A stretch of 64,000 nucleotides of DNA from an uncultured Bacteroidia bacterium (GCA_902767725.1 CACXIM010000006.1:1-64000), one strand, 5' to 3'; shown: positions 1 through 9,011, numbered from the stretch's first letter. Notes: a model not told the origin generated them from the sequence alone. Program-made: numbers and translations.

Positions 1-471
1 CATTCCACCAATGGGAAATACATTTGCCAAGAAGACGGCAACTATGTGGTGTGGTACGAGTGCGCCGATGGCTATGGCAAGCAAATCGTTCCGATGGGTG
101 CCGACATGGTGTGCACGCAAATCAAGTTCTATCCCGATACCTTGACAATAGCGAGCGACGGACAGTATTTGAAAGATTGGCATGAGCCCATCGGGGTTTG
201 GAAAACATACGACCGCGAAGGACAGGTGACTGAAATGAAAGACCAGGATGCCGACTATCCTGTGAAGTGGGACCAGATGAAACAAATCCTAGAGGAAAAC
301 CATGTGAATATTGACGACATCATGCGTGGATGGCGGCAAAAGCCTCAGGAGGGCCACCCCGAATGGCGCTTCCAAATGAAGACCGTCAACCGCACCATGG
401 AGACCCTCCGTTTTGATGCCGTAACGGGTAACCTTCTTGAACGGAAATCTATTAAACTTAAGAGAGTTTAA
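1..471 (+). CDS. Partial small protein, paralogue of the gene at 2997
   Basis: The reading frame is open from the first base of the window, so the 5' end is missing; a GTG at 46 is only an internal candidate start. No function is recognised. The protein shares with the product of 2997-3605 a block reading GVWKTYDREG, a preceding segment with DTL and GQ, a following acidic stretch ending in W-(D/E)-Q, and an FD-x-x-TG motif near the C-terminus. The two paralogues flank the metzincin-like protein gene, and the stop lies 15 bases before it. That placement suggests a partner role such as immunity or chaperone, which is inference. Alternatively it is a YwqK/MORN-like protein. Confidence 0.6.
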   Translation, partial: HSTNGKYICQEDGNYVVWYECADGYGKQIVPMGADMVCTQIKFYPDTLTIASDGQYLKDWHEPIGVWKTYDREGQVTEMKDQDADYPVKWDQMKQILEENHVNIDDIMRGWRQKPQEGHPEWRFQMKTVNRTMETLRFDAVTGNLLERKSIKLKRV

Positions 472-486
472 AATAGAATAGTAGTC

Positions 487-2952
487 ATGGCTGGATCAGG
501 AGAATCGGCAAAAAATGGAAATGGTTTTTCTTCGGAAGAAGAGATAGTGGAATCCCATAGCATTGTGGAGTTTCGTCCGCGCAAGGACTGGCGAGGTGAG
601 TATGGTTTCGACTGGGTAAGAAAAGGGAAGGAGGACTACGAGGAAAGAATCAGGCTAAGTAACTCCACAGAGGGTGTTCCCCCGGTTATTTTTACTGAAA
701 TGTTAAAAAGGTATTGGGGTGAAGCCAAATATGAAGAATGGAGGACTCAAATGATAAATGAGTTGAAGAACAACTCTATCTTTATGGATGAGCATTTTAT
801 TGAATGTGGTATTGACAAAAAAGCTAAAGATGAAATCGAAAAGAATAAGGATATTTATGATAATAATGCATGGCTGCGAGATGACCGAATAGCGAGGAAA
901 GCAGTTGCAGAGAATGATGATGTTGATAAAGGCGTCGAGCCTATAGAATACTTTTATTCGCATGAAAATGTTGCTGAAGCAAGGTATTATTTAAATAGTG
1001 GGCGCTTTCATGAGTTGTGGAAGAGTGAAGTGGATTATGATGACATGTATAATGGAAAAGATGAAGCAAATAAAGCAATCTTTAAACTGGACTATTTTTT
1101 ATGGAATGCGGGTGAAAAAATTTCCATGATGAAAAAAGGAGATAGTTACATTATTCCATATTATACGGAAGGGAATGGGGTTACTATTGGAGACTTGCCT
1201 AGCGTGTTTTGCATTTATAAACAAACAGATTTGTTAACGAATGATTATTCAGAGCTATATGACAAGCGCTTGAGTGAAATGGTGGATATGGCAAGAAAAG
1301 GTTTTTTTGACAATGGGGATATAGGAATTCTGAAAATAGGAGATGATGGTTTATTAAAGGATCTTAGGGATTATCCGGAAACTAAGCCGTTGTCAAATTG
1401 TCGTATTATTCAATATGTCACGTTAATGGGAATGGTTACATTGACCTACAGAAAAATCAATGGAATCTTGTCATTATTGGCCAATTTGCATGGCTGTGGT
1501 TATCAGCTTTATTATGAGGATGGGAAACTGAAGGAAATCAAGAATGGAGGATGGAAAAAACTGGCCGCTTTGGGTGCTTCTGAGAGAAAAAAAGTCATGG
1601 AATTGGCTCAAATATACCTTTCAGCGGAGCTGGTCAACGATACAGAGTTGGACGATTTGGTCAAAATAATGGACAAGGTGCAGGACGGCTCTATCGACAA
1701 TGTTGTAGTCCGTATTGGCTCGCCTCAAGGATTCAGAAATTTTCAAATAAATCCAGCTGAAATCAAAAAGGACACTCGGAGGAGGAAAAGTTGGCATAAC
1801 CTTGATATAAGGAGTTGGAAGGAAGAGTATGAAGCTTCCTTCCGTACGTTTCTGCATATTCTGATTAAGGATAAGAGTAAAGAATATAAGAGGTATCTTG
1901 TACCCGTATTATCGATACCTCATGAGAACATAAAAAGGACATGGTTCAAATTTAATAGTGCATTTGATGCTCCAAAAACGATAGATGAGCCTCAAGGGGA
2001 GTATGAACTTCAATTATATTATAATGGGGAGTGTGATAAGTTAGTATTTGAAGCCGATGCGCCGTCGTCCATTAAAATTGACCCACCCATCCTCGAGAAA
2101 CCTAAAGAAACAAACACCATTAAGGTTAAATACACTGGCGTTTATGTTCCTCAAGTTACTGTGAATGTAAAAGGAGTTATAACGCATTGGTACAAGAAAG
2201 ATGATGTGGAACTGGCAGGGCAATTGATGATCAGGATCAATCATATTCAAGAGGTGTTGAGAATTTTTTCGGTTAAAGTGCGCATCGATGACGTTCCTCT
2301 TCCCCCAAAATATGTTGACGGCATTAAAGACCAATTTGATTCTTTATCTAATGCCCTTGCGCAGATAGGCTTGAAGTTTGAGTTATTTGAAATCGAGGTC
2401 AAAATATTATCTTCGGATTTGGCAAACTATATGGACGGAGATAAGATTGATACTGATTTGTGTATTAATGATGTTGATATTGGTGATTTTATTATTGGTG
2501 CAGTTCTTAGGAGATATAATAGTATTGAGAAAGATGTTCTCTTCTTAATGGCCCAATCAGTTGTTTTTATCTTCATTAATCGTGGTTTAAAAGACATGCT
2601 TGCATTCCAATGTGAATCTGAACAATACCATTGTTCGTATGAGATGTTTGGAAATTCAATTAGCTTCGATAGGGGTGATGTGACGACTTTAGCTCACGAA
2701 ACAATCCATGCGTTGAGTAGTATGCATTCGTTTCAAATGAAAGGAAATGGTCATAGTAATCCGTTCTGCTTTTCTATATATGGTACTTCAAACATTATGG
2801 ACTATTCTTCGCATAACTATTCATTGCATAAGTATCAGTGGGATATTATGAGAGAAGGTATGATGGTTCTTAGGAGCAAGGCATTAAGGCATCCTAATGT
2901 GAGAATAAGATTGCGTAATAACAAGTTGAACCAAGTGATAAATAAGAAATAA
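487..2952 (+). CDS. Large protein with C-terminal metzincin-type zinc protease signature; candidate secreted effector
   Basis: This 821-residue protein has no signal peptide. Residues 737-747 read HETIHALSSMH, the HExxHxxxxxH zinc site of metzincins, with Ser where Gly is usual. NIMDY at 769-773 fits the metzincin Met-turn. Near the N-terminus (about 28-45) is a FRPxxxWxGEYGFDW segment that resembles, from memory, N-terminal regions of Bacteroidota type VI effectors. The middle, around 500-570, looks beta-rich. The gene is markedly more AT-rich than the downstream operon, which suggests transfer. It lies between two paralogous small genes and upstream of TssEFGK-like genes, so a protease effector with cognate immunity is the favoured reading. 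The catalytic signature is visible; the effector role is inferred. Confidence 0.7.
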   Translation: MAGSGESAKNGNGFSSEEEIVESHSIVEFRPRKDWRGEYGFDWVRKGKEDYEERIRLSNSTEGVPPVIFTEMLKRYWGEAKYEEWRTQMINELKNNSIFMDEHFIECGIDKKAKDEIEKNKDIYDNNAWLRDDRIARKAVAENDDVDKGVEPIEYFYSHENVAEARYYLNSGRFHELWKSEVDYDDMYNGKDEANKAIFKLDYFLWNAGEKISMMKKGDSYIIPYYTEGNGVTIGDLPSVFCIYKQTDLLTNDYSELYDKRLSEMVDMARKGFFDNGDIGILKIGDDGLLKDLRDYPETKPLSNCRIIQYVTLMGMVTLTYRKINGILSLLANLHGCGYQLYYEDGKLKEIKNGGWKKLAALGASERKKVMELAQIYLSAELVNDTELDDLVKIMDKVQDGSIDNVVVRIGSPQGFRNFQINPAEIKKDTRRRKSWHNLDIRSWKEEYEASFRTFLHILIKDKSKEYKRYLVPVLSIPHENIKRTWFKFNSAFDAPKTIDEPQGEYELQLYYNGECDKLVFEADAPSSIKIDPPILEKPKETNTIKVKYTGVYVPQVTVNVKGVITHWYKKDDVELAGQLMIRINHIQEVLRIFSVKVRIDDVPLPPKYVDGIKDQFDSLSNALAQIGLKFELFEIEVKILSSDLANYMDGDKIDTDLCINDVDIGDFIIGAVLRRYNSIEKDVLFLMAQSVVFIFINRGLKDMLAFQCESEQYHCSYEMFGNSISFDRGDVTTLAHETIHALSSMHSFQMKGNGHSNPFCFSIYGTSNIMDYSSHNYSLHKYQWDIMREGMMVLRSKALRHPNVRIRLRNNKLNQVINKK

Positions 2953-2996
2953 AGAAAATGTTAGTATGGTAAATAATTAACATAAAATGCTGTGTC

Positions 2997-3605
2997 GTGA
3001 ATGAGGAGTTATTCGATATTGTTTATTTTGAGGAGCATTTCAAAGAGGGACAATGCCGATTTGAGCATGAAGGTACTACGGTTACTATGCTTGAATCGGA
3101 TGATGCCTATATAGTTCAAACTGATCCGCCCTTTCCCGAAATGGTTTGCGACTTCAAGATGTATTATGCCGACACGCTTACTTTGTTGCTCACGGGACAG
3201 CTTCTTAAAAACGGCAGTACAAAAATAGGGGTTTGGAAGACTTATGACCGAGAAGGGATTCTTGTAGAGGAAAAGGATTATGAGGATGGCTGGAAAATCC
3301 ACTGGGAACAATTGGCCGAAATACTTAGGAAACAGGAGATAGAGTTAGCATCGGTGGTTTCTATTACCAGATTTGATGGCGGTAAAGCTAAACCTGTGGG
3401 AGTTAGAAGAACAAAACGAAGAGTGACAATAGTTCCATCAAATGGAGCGGACAAAGAGGAAGCTAAGAGTCAGAGTGAGTCGGCTATGCAAGAAAAGTAT
3501 TACTGGAAGGTAATACAATTGGCATCAAGTCTTCTTGTGGTTAATTATACATTTGATGGCCAAACGGGTAAGAGGATTGACGTATCTTTTACTGAGATGA
3601 AATAA
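2997..3605 (+). CDS. Small protein paralogous to the gene at the window start; candidate immunity or accessory protein
   Basis: The 202-residue product is predicted from a GTG start; no in-frame ATG lies nearby, and an overlapping ATG one base later is out of frame. It lacks a signal peptide and membrane segments, so it is probably cytoplasmic. It shares GVWKTYDREG and an FD-x-x-TG element with the partial gene at 1-471. A linker of about 40 residues, rich in Lys, Arg and Ser, separates the conserved N-terminal part from the C-terminal end. It follows the metzincin-like gene by 44 bases. Duplicated small genes around a putative toxin often encode immunity proteins, but nothing in the sequence proves that here. 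Confidence 0.6.
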   Translation: MNEELFDIVYFEEHFKEGQCRFEHEGTTVTMLESDDAYIVQTDPPFPEMVCDFKMYYADTLTLLLTGQLLKNGSTKIGVWKTYDREGILVEEKDYEDGWKIHWEQLAEILRKQEIELASVVSITRFDGGKAKPVGVRRTKRRVTIVPSNGADKEEAKSQSESAMQEKYYWKVIQLASSLLVVNYTFDGQTGKRIDVSFTEMK

Positions 3606-3666
3606 AGTGTTTTCAACGAACACCTAAAAAAATGCTGATATTTATAAATTACATTGATTATTTCTT

Positions 3667-3674
3667 TATCTTTG
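3667..3674 (+). promoter_or_regulatory. Bacteroidota -7 promoter box
   Basis: TATCTTTG matches the TAnnTTTG -7 consensus of Bacteroidota housekeeping promoters. It lies 49 bases before the next start codon. No clear -33 TTG was found at the expected distance. It is the best candidate promoter for the gene at 3724 and perhaps for the long cluster behind it. Confidence 0.55.
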
Positions 3675-3723
3675 CCTGCGAAGAGATGTTTAATTAAATG
3701 TAAACCACGAAAACAACACCGAC

Positions 3724-4218
3724 ATGCAATATACATTCAACAAACAAACCCTGTTCTATGACTACTTTCCACATCTGCCTGCATTGCGGATGAAGGAAAG
3801 CTTCGGCTTGAACTACTTCGAACAGTTTGTTATTCGCAGTGAGATCCAAAAGCTTGTCACTGCAGCATACGAAAACTTGGTAGATCAGCACGATCTGCGC
3901 CACTTCGACGTTTATGGCGAGATAGGCGAGCAGTTCGACGACAACTTCTACAGTGAGCTCAAGGTGGCTGTTACCCACAAGCTCCATGACGAGAACACCT
4001 GGACTTTCCTTGACGGTCTCATGCCCCGCTTGGAAATCGAGGACGAGCAAGAGAACGCCGACTTCATGACCAAGATAGGCGCCTCAATGGGTTTATGTCT
4101 GCCCAGGTCGCAGTCCACAGGCCATGTACTGCTCAAGGACGTGCTCATTCTGTTGATCAATTATGACTTGGAGCCGCTGAGCGGGCAGGAGTTGTTGGGG
4201 CTGACTAAGGTGCAATAG
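3724..4218 (+). CDS. Conserved-looking 164-residue protein of unknown function heading the ubiquitin-like/Tss cluster
   Basis: I do not recognise this protein. It has no signal peptide or membrane segment, is acidic, and appears mostly helical, with aromatic-rich ends (NKQTLFYDYFPHLPALRM near the N-terminus). It follows a good -7 promoter box and has the same direction and similar base composition as the following operon. About 100 AT-rich bases separate it from the next gene. By position it might be a cytoplasmic component of the injection or conjugation machinery, but that is only a guess from context. Confidence 0.55.
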   Translation: MQYTFNKQTLFYDYFPHLPALRMKESFGLNYFEQFVIRSEIQKLVTAAYENLVDQHDLRHFDVYGEIGEQFDDNFYSELKVAVTHKLHDENTWTFLDGLMPRLEIEDEQENADFMTKIGASMGLCLPRSQSTGHVLLKDVLILLINYDLEPLSGQELLGLTKVQ

Positions 4219-4316
4219 TTGATAATTAAGAATTGATAATTGATAATTGATAATTGAAGGGTGAGGGATTTGGATAATATGAATCAATAAAAAATATATA
4301 CAATAAAAAATATATA
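4219..4316. repeat. AT-rich intergenic region with two sets of short tandem repeats
   Basis: Bases 4219-4257 contain an iterated aattgata-type unit. Bases 4285-4300 and 4301-4316 are a perfect 16-base tandem duplication (caataaaaaatatata). No terminator hairpin is visible. The second repeat ends four bases before the start codon at 4321, so copy number could affect translation or transcription of that gene. Confidence 0.7.
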
Positions 4317-4320
4317 AAAG

Positions 4321-6075
4321 ATGAAAAAGCATTTACTATTCGCATTGTTACTGCTCTTTGCGGCTACTATGCAAGCACAAGACCCAGTCAACAAACCCGA
4401 CACGCATACGCTGAAGATCTTGTACCTTTTTGAAACCGACTTGACGCAAGCCTTTGACAGTTTTGTCGATGAGTTTGAAGAAGGGCAGAAGTATTCAGTA
4501 GGGTCTCCTGCACTCGAAGGCTACCGCCCCGTTCCTGACACTGTGAGAGGCAAAATGCCTGAGTATGATGTCATCGACACTGTGTTATATCTTGCCGAGA
4601 CCTATACGGTGACAACTATGAGTGAACCAGAAGAAGGCGGAAATACCTCAGGAGGAGGTACTTACGGTTATAACGAAGAAGTCACCGTTACCGCCGAGGC
4701 CAATCAGGGCTTCCAATTTGTCAAATGGGCCGAGGAAGGTGTACAAGTCTCTGATAACGCTAGTTATACATTCACTGTGACTGGTGACCGCATCTTGAAG
4801 GCTGTATTTGAGGCTCAGAGTGTTGAGACCCACACGGTTACCATCAGCCCGTTGATTGCTCACGGTGCCATTAGCGTCAGTCCTTCGGGACAAGTGGAGG
4901 TGGGCACCACGGTCACCATCACCGCCACACCCGACGAAGGCTATGTGTTGGAGAGGCTTTTGGTTTACAATAAGGACGATGTGAGTCAAACCGTCGAACT
5001 CGATGACCAAACTTTTATCATGCCAGCCTTCGATGTGATGGTCAGCGCCATCTTCGACTTGGTAGGCAGCCTGCCTGTCATTAATGAAGATATCACCGCC
5101 CCAGCTCCCATTTGCGCAGGCGATGTGCTTGACCTTACAGCTCCTTCGGTCAGTGATGCCACCTCACAAGCTTGGCAAATGTCGGCCGATGGCTCGTTTG
5201 CTTTGATTGTGGCTTATGAAGGTCAGCCACTTGAAGCTTCTTTCGACGGATGGAAAATACGTTTCGTGGCTTCCAATGCTCATGGCGAGGTTTATAGCAA
5301 TGTTGTTTCCATTACAGTGAAAGATATGAGCGATATGGTGCTTAGCGGTGACCTCAACAGTTGCACTGGTTTGGCTTGTACCTATACCGTTGCCCATGCT
5401 AGTGATGCCGCTCTCACGTGGCAAGTCACTGACGACAAGGCTGTTATCGACCCATCGGGACGTTCGCTGACCGTGCTTTGGGGCACCCAGGGCGCACAGA
5501 GAGTATCAGTGTTAGCCGAAGACCTTGAGTCGGGCTGTTCCGTGGAACTCAGCTTGGACGTGACCGTGCAGTCGTACATCGATGATAGCGACGTTCATGA
5601 CATCGTGGCTAAGAAACATGATGGCAAGGATTATCTCCTAATCTATCCCAATCCCAAGGACACTTATAAATATCAATGGTACAAAGATGGCCGAGCCATC
5701 ACTGGTGCCAACGGGCAGTATTATTATCCAGCTGAGGGTTTGGCTGATGGCGACTATCAAGTCTATATCAGTTTCAATGCCGACAGTAACGGTAATCTTT
5801 TCTGCGGCGCTTTCAGCGCGGTCTATACCGTGGGTGCAAAAAAAGCAGCATGCAACATATATCCCAACCCAGCTCAGATGGGAGAGGGGCTCGTTGTTGT
5901 GAACGAAGGCGACGAAGCTGAGTTGTTCGTTTATTCCCTCGATGGCAAACTCATCCATCGCCAGGTTGTTGCCAATGGCCGTCAAAGCATTAGCGTTGAG
6001 CTTCCACAAGGCATCTATCTGGTTCGTATTAATGCCAATGAGAGTCTTACAACGGAAAGAATTGTTATACAATAA
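4321..6075 (+). CDS. Secreted surface protein with InlB-like repeats and T9SS C-terminal sorting domain
   Basis: The 584-residue protein starts with a signal peptide (MKKHLLFALLLLF...AQ, about 20 residues). Around 100-245 are two beta repeats of the bacterial InlB/Flg_new type, recognisable by the patterns 'G...EEVTVTAEANQGFQFVKW' and 'GTTVTITATPDEGYV'. Ig/PKD-like segments follow at about 255-500. The last 75 residues (YPNPAQ...LFVYSLDGKLI...LPQGIYLVRI) match the type A sorting domain of type IX secretion cargo. It should therefore be exported across the outer membrane and attached or released. Its position at the head of the ubiquitin-like operon is odd, because the next two products are cytoplasmic. 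It may be a surface component of the same machine. Confidence 0.8.
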   Translation: MKKHLLFALLLLFAATMQAQDPVNKPDTHTLKILYLFETDLTQAFDSFVDEFEEGQKYSVGSPALEGYRPVPDTVRGKMPEYDVIDTVLYLAETYTVTTMSEPEEGGNTSGGGTYGYNEEVTVTAEANQGFQFVKWAEEGVQVSDNASYTFTVTGDRILKAVFEAQSVETHTVTISPLIAHGAISVSPSGQVEVGTTVTITATPDEGYVLERLLVYNKDDVSQTVELDDQTFIMPAFDVMVSAIFDLVGSLPVINEDITAPAPICAGDVLDLTAPSVSDATSQAWQMSADGSFALIVAYEGQPLEASFDGWKIRFVASNAHGEVYSNVVSITVKDMSDMVLSGDLNSCTGLACTYTVAHASDAALTWQVTDDKAVIDPSGRSLTVLWGTQGAQRVSVLAEDLESGCSVELSLDVTVQSYIDDSDVHDIVAKKHDGKDYLLIYPNPKDTYKYQWYKDGRAITGANGQYYYPAEGLADGDYQVYISFNADSNGNLFCGAFSAVYTVGAKKAACNIYPNPAQMGEGLVVVNEGDEAELFVYSLDGKLIHRQVVANGRQSISVELPQGIYLVRINANESLTTERIVIQ

Positions 6076-6117
6076 GTTAATAATCAATAAGTAATAATAA
6101 ATAAAAACGTATTAATC

Positions 6118-6432
6118 ATGGAAGAGTATTTTTTATTCCTTAGGTACAAGAACAAGACCATCAAGTTCAAGGTAAATGATCCTACGACAGACTTGGAAGT
6201 GTTGATGACCAACCTGCGCAAGGCGGTTGATGCCACGGGCGCTCGCATTTTCGACATGCCCGAAATGATTGACTATGTCCCTACCGAGTACTTCTTCGGC
6301 AAGAAGGACGAGGTGACAGGCCGCGACATTATCTTACAGCCTAAAGTGGGGAAGACCAAGAAGACCCTGCTTGACTATAACGTGAAGGCAGGCGATACAT
6401 TGGAAGTGATTTCTGATCCTATTGCTGGATAA
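6118..6432 (+). CDS. Ubiquitin-like protein with exposed C-terminal glycine
   Basis: This 104-residue protein has no signal peptide. Its last third, LLDYNVKAGDTLEVI, follows the end of ubiquitin (LSDYNIQKESTLHLV) closely, consistent with a beta-grasp fold. The N-terminal strand pair YFLFLRYKNKTIKFKV fits a beta hairpin. The chain ends in PIAG, so the terminal Gly is already exposed and no processing would be needed before E1 activation. The gene is followed after 21 bases by an E2 gene, and an E1 and a JAMM protease lie in the same run. It is the likely conjugated modifier. Alternative: a non-conjugated YukD-like scaffold, less likely given the neighbours. Confidence 0.8.
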   Translation: MEEYFLFLRYKNKTIKFKVNDPTTDLEVLMTNLRKAVDATGARIFDMPEMIDYVPTEYFFGKKDEVTGRDIILQPKVGKTKKTLLDYNVKAGDTLEVISDPIAG

Positions 6433-6453
6433 ATCTCTAAAAATCATAGCAAT

Positions 6454-7056
6454 ATGGAACAAGCTGAACAAATGAGAGAGATCGACCAGTATAGGCAGAA
6501 CCGTTATGTGGGTCGTAACCGTCGCTTGATGCACGAGTGGGTGGCTATCGACCAGCGTTTCAGGGAGGATAATGACATTACCTATATTATCCGCAAGCGT
6601 AACGCCGACAACCTGCCTACGCAATACGAGATTATCTTTAAGGTGAAATCGTTTTGCAATGTCGAGGAACCCGATGCAAACGGGTTGTGCAAGCCCGTTA
6701 CTGCCGATGAGTTCCACATGAACATTACCATCCCCAATAACTATCCCGCTGTCGACAGCAAGCTGGAGTTCAAGTTCCTTACTAAGGACAGTCAAGGCAA
6801 CCCAATTCCGCATCCCTGGCATCCTAACATCCGCTTCTTTGGGGACTTTGCGGGGCGCGTATGCCTCAACACGCCAGCCTGCGGTACTTTTACCGACCTG
6901 GCTTGGTATGTCGATCGCGTGATGTTGTATCTTAGATACGAGAAGTATCATGCAATGAACACGCCTCCTTTCCCGGAGGACAATAAAGTTGCCGAATGGG
7001 TGCTCGAACAAGCAGAGCCCAACGGCTGGATTGAACAATTAAGAAACGAAAACTAA
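6454..7056 (+). CDS. E2 ubiquitin-conjugating-like enzyme
   Basis: The 200-residue cytoplasmic protein shows the UBC-fold landmarks. Residues 93-99 (IPNNYPA) match the E2 'P.. YP' strand, 123-125 are HPN, and Cys137 in GRVCLN sits where the catalytic cysteine belongs. Trp151 and a 'PPFPEDN' segment after it match the usual helix and Pro-rich turn. HPN to Cys is a few residues longer than in eukaryotic E2s. It would take the thioester-bound modifier from the E1 encoded at 14599. An N-terminal helix of about 45 residues precedes the core. The HPN motif and Cys argue for an active enzyme rather than an inactive UEV-like variant. Confidence 0.85.
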   Translation: MEQAEQMREIDQYRQNRYVGRNRRLMHEWVAIDQRFREDNDITYIIRKRNADNLPTQYEIIFKVKSFCNVEEPDANGLCKPVTADEFHMNITIPNNYPAVDSKLEFKFLTKDSQGNPIPHPWHPNIRFFGDFAGRVCLNTPACGTFTDLAWYVDRVMLYLRYEKYHAMNTPPFPEDNKVAEWVLEQAEPNGWIEQLRNEN

Positions 7057-7062
7057 AACGCC

Positions 7063-8217
7063 ATGAAAAGATTAGCAATTATATTATTGACCCTTATGCC
7101 TACGATACTCTTTGCTCAGTATCAAGTGCAGGTGGCTTCGGGTGAGCCACAAACCTTAAAGGTATCGGTGCCGGCCTATAACGACCGTATTCCCGCCGCT
7201 ATCATGACCATGAAATTCGACTTCAACCCAGATGATGAGACACTTTTGGTCACCATGGGTAGTGGAGGTGTGGCTTCGCCTAACTACAATAAGGTGTGGC
7301 TCCCGCAACACGACATATCGTATAGTGAGATGGCGTCTTACATGAAGTCTCGTGGTATAAAGCTCAAGAAAGCCCAAACTTATGTCGATCAGGAAAACTT
7401 CCTTAACTTGGGTAGCCAACCTATTTCAGCTTCCATTCAATGCGAAGGCATGACATTCACGGGAGTTTACGATGTAAAGACTCCTAAAAACAAGAAGGTG
7501 AAGAAAGAACTTGACAAGCAGATGGTACCTTTGGATGGCAAGATGGAGCTCAATCTGAAATTCGACATCGTCAACAACCGCAGTGACTTGAAGTTGACCC
7601 TGCGCAACCCAATGCCTGCACACCGTAAGGGCAGCAAGGCCATCATCGACTTCGTGGCCAACGATGTGGTTATCGACATCCAACTCGACCGTTGCAAGGA
7701 AAGCCGCCAACTGCTGACTACCATTAACGAATATGTGGAAATGTTTAAGGTTGGAGAGAATAAACTGAACGAGTTGAAAAAATCGGGACGCTCATTGATG
7801 GATAAGGTGAAAGGCCTGTTGAATGAACAGTATCAGGAAATTGACATCAAGCGCTTCAAGAACACGGGTTGTGCCGAGATTGACCAGAAATGTGAGGAGC
7901 TTGAAGCTTATATGACTCGCATCAATGGTACAAAGTCAGGAGAAGGCGGTGGCGGAGGCGGCGGTGGAGGCACCATTAAGACTTCGTGTGGCGTGTCGGA
8001 TTCTGATGTCAAATCAACGACAACCAAATTGAATAACCTTGTGAATGAATGGTCGTTAGCTTCCTCTCCTGCTGCCAAGGCTGAGAAGAAAGCCTCGTTT
8101 GATGCCACCGTGAAGAGCTTTGATGCCAAATTGAACGGTCTCTCTGCTGATTGTAAGAAGAAGATCGACTCGAAGCTGCTTAAGAACTACGAATTTGTCA
8201 AGAAACTCATCAAATAA
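7063..8217 (+). CDS. Exported protein of unknown function with poly-Gly tract
   Basis: The 384-residue product has a clear signal peptide (MKRLAIILLTLMPTILFAQ) and no later membrane segment, so it should be periplasmic or outer-membrane associated. The first 200 residues look beta-rich. The C-terminal part is helical and split by a nine-Gly tract at about 298-306, encoded by a GGN-rich stretch near 7940-7970. Two Cys on either side of the tract (GCAEIDQKCEE and TSCGVSD) and one near the C-terminus (DCKKK) could form disulfides. It sits 6 bases after the E2 gene and 9 before the next, so it belongs to the operon. I do not recognise the family. Confidence 0.65.
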   Translation: MKRLAIILLTLMPTILFAQYQVQVASGEPQTLKVSVPAYNDRIPAAIMTMKFDFNPDDETLLVTMGSGGVASPNYNKVWLPQHDISYSEMASYMKSRGIKLKKAQTYVDQENFLNLGSQPISASIQCEGMTFTGVYDVKTPKNKKVKKELDKQMVPLDGKMELNLKFDIVNNRSDLKLTLRNPMPAHRKGSKAIIDFVANDVVIDIQLDRCKESRQLLTTINEYVEMFKVGENKLNELKKSGRSLMDKVKGLLNEQYQEIDIKRFKNTGCAEIDQKCEELEAYMTRINGTKSGEGGGGGGGGGTIKTSCGVSDSDVKSTTTKLNNLVNEWSLASSPAAKAEKKASFDATVKSFDAKLNGLSADCKKKIDSKLLKNYEFVKKLIK

Positions 8218-8226
8218 GTTGAAACC

Positions 8227-9006
8227 ATGAGGAAATACGTCAGCATACTCTTTGTCGTTGGGCTATTGTCGTTTTTTATGCCTAGGCCTTGTTTGGCACA
8301 GGATGAGATTACGGAATATGTCGCCGACGAACTCAAGGAATTCTACAAGGATTTGGACAAGATGGGTAGGCGGATCGATACGGCTGAGAATGTTGAGATG
8401 TATGAGACTGAGTTTAAGGCTCGCCACCAACTAGTGGAATCATGGTACAACATCAATAGTGAGATCATCTTCTCCGAGAAGTCCTTGCAGATGAAGTATA
8501 TCCAATACACCAGCCTCTATGAGCAGATATTGAAACGTATAGAGGAAAAGAAGGCGGAGAAAGTCAAGGCGGAGAAGATCCAGAAACTGACAGGCAAGTT
8601 CAACGGCTTCCTTCAGGAGATGAACACCATGGAAGAGAAGGGTAATCTGTATGTAGCCAACAAACGGATTGACTCACTCAAGATAATCAAGGACAAGGCC
8701 AACGATTGCTTCAACAGGGCGACCATGGAATATGGCAAGAGTCAAGAGCTCATCGACGAGGAAGAAGATCTGGAGACTTTGTGGGAGAGCATAAAAGATG
8801 CAAACTCCCGTATATCCAAGTTGGAAGTCATCAAAGGCTTTTGGGACAACATCGATTTGAAGTGGATTCTGATGCTCGTGGGTGTCCTTGCAGGTATCAC
8901 CCTTATCATTACCATGATTTCAAACAAGGTGAAGTCGGCCAAGATGACCAAAGTCCCTAAAGTAAAGAAAGAAAAGAAGAAAGAAGAAGACGTTCCTTCA
9001 ATCTAA
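8227..9006 (+). CDS. Signal-peptide, coiled-coil, single-TM envelope protein with lysine-rich cytoplasmic tail
   Basis: This 259-residue protein begins with a signal peptide (about 25 residues ending CLAQ). Residues 30-210 are charged and strongly helical, with coiled-coil character. A transmembrane segment follows near 216-234 (WILMLVGVLAGITLIITMI), and the last 25 residues are almost all Lys, Glu and Val, which places them in the cytoplasm. The layout of a periplasmic rod with an inner-membrane anchor resembles small envelope parts of secretion systems such as TssO or TssQ in Bacteroidota, but no sequence identity is claimed. It is spaced 9 and 5 bases from its neighbours. Confidence 0.65.
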   Translation: MRKYVSILFVVGLLSFFMPRPCLAQDEITEYVADELKEFYKDLDKMGRRIDTAENVEMYETEFKARHQLVESWYNINSEIIFSEKSLQMKYIQYTSLYEQILKRIEEKKAEKVKAEKIQKLTGKFNGFLQEMNTMEEKGNLYVANKRIDSLKIIKDKANDCFNRATMEYGKSQELIDEEEDLETLWESIKDANSRISKLEVIKGFWDNIDLKWILMLVGVLAGITLIITMISNKVKSAKMTKVPKVKKEKKKEEDVPSI

Positions 9007-9011
9007 TCGCT

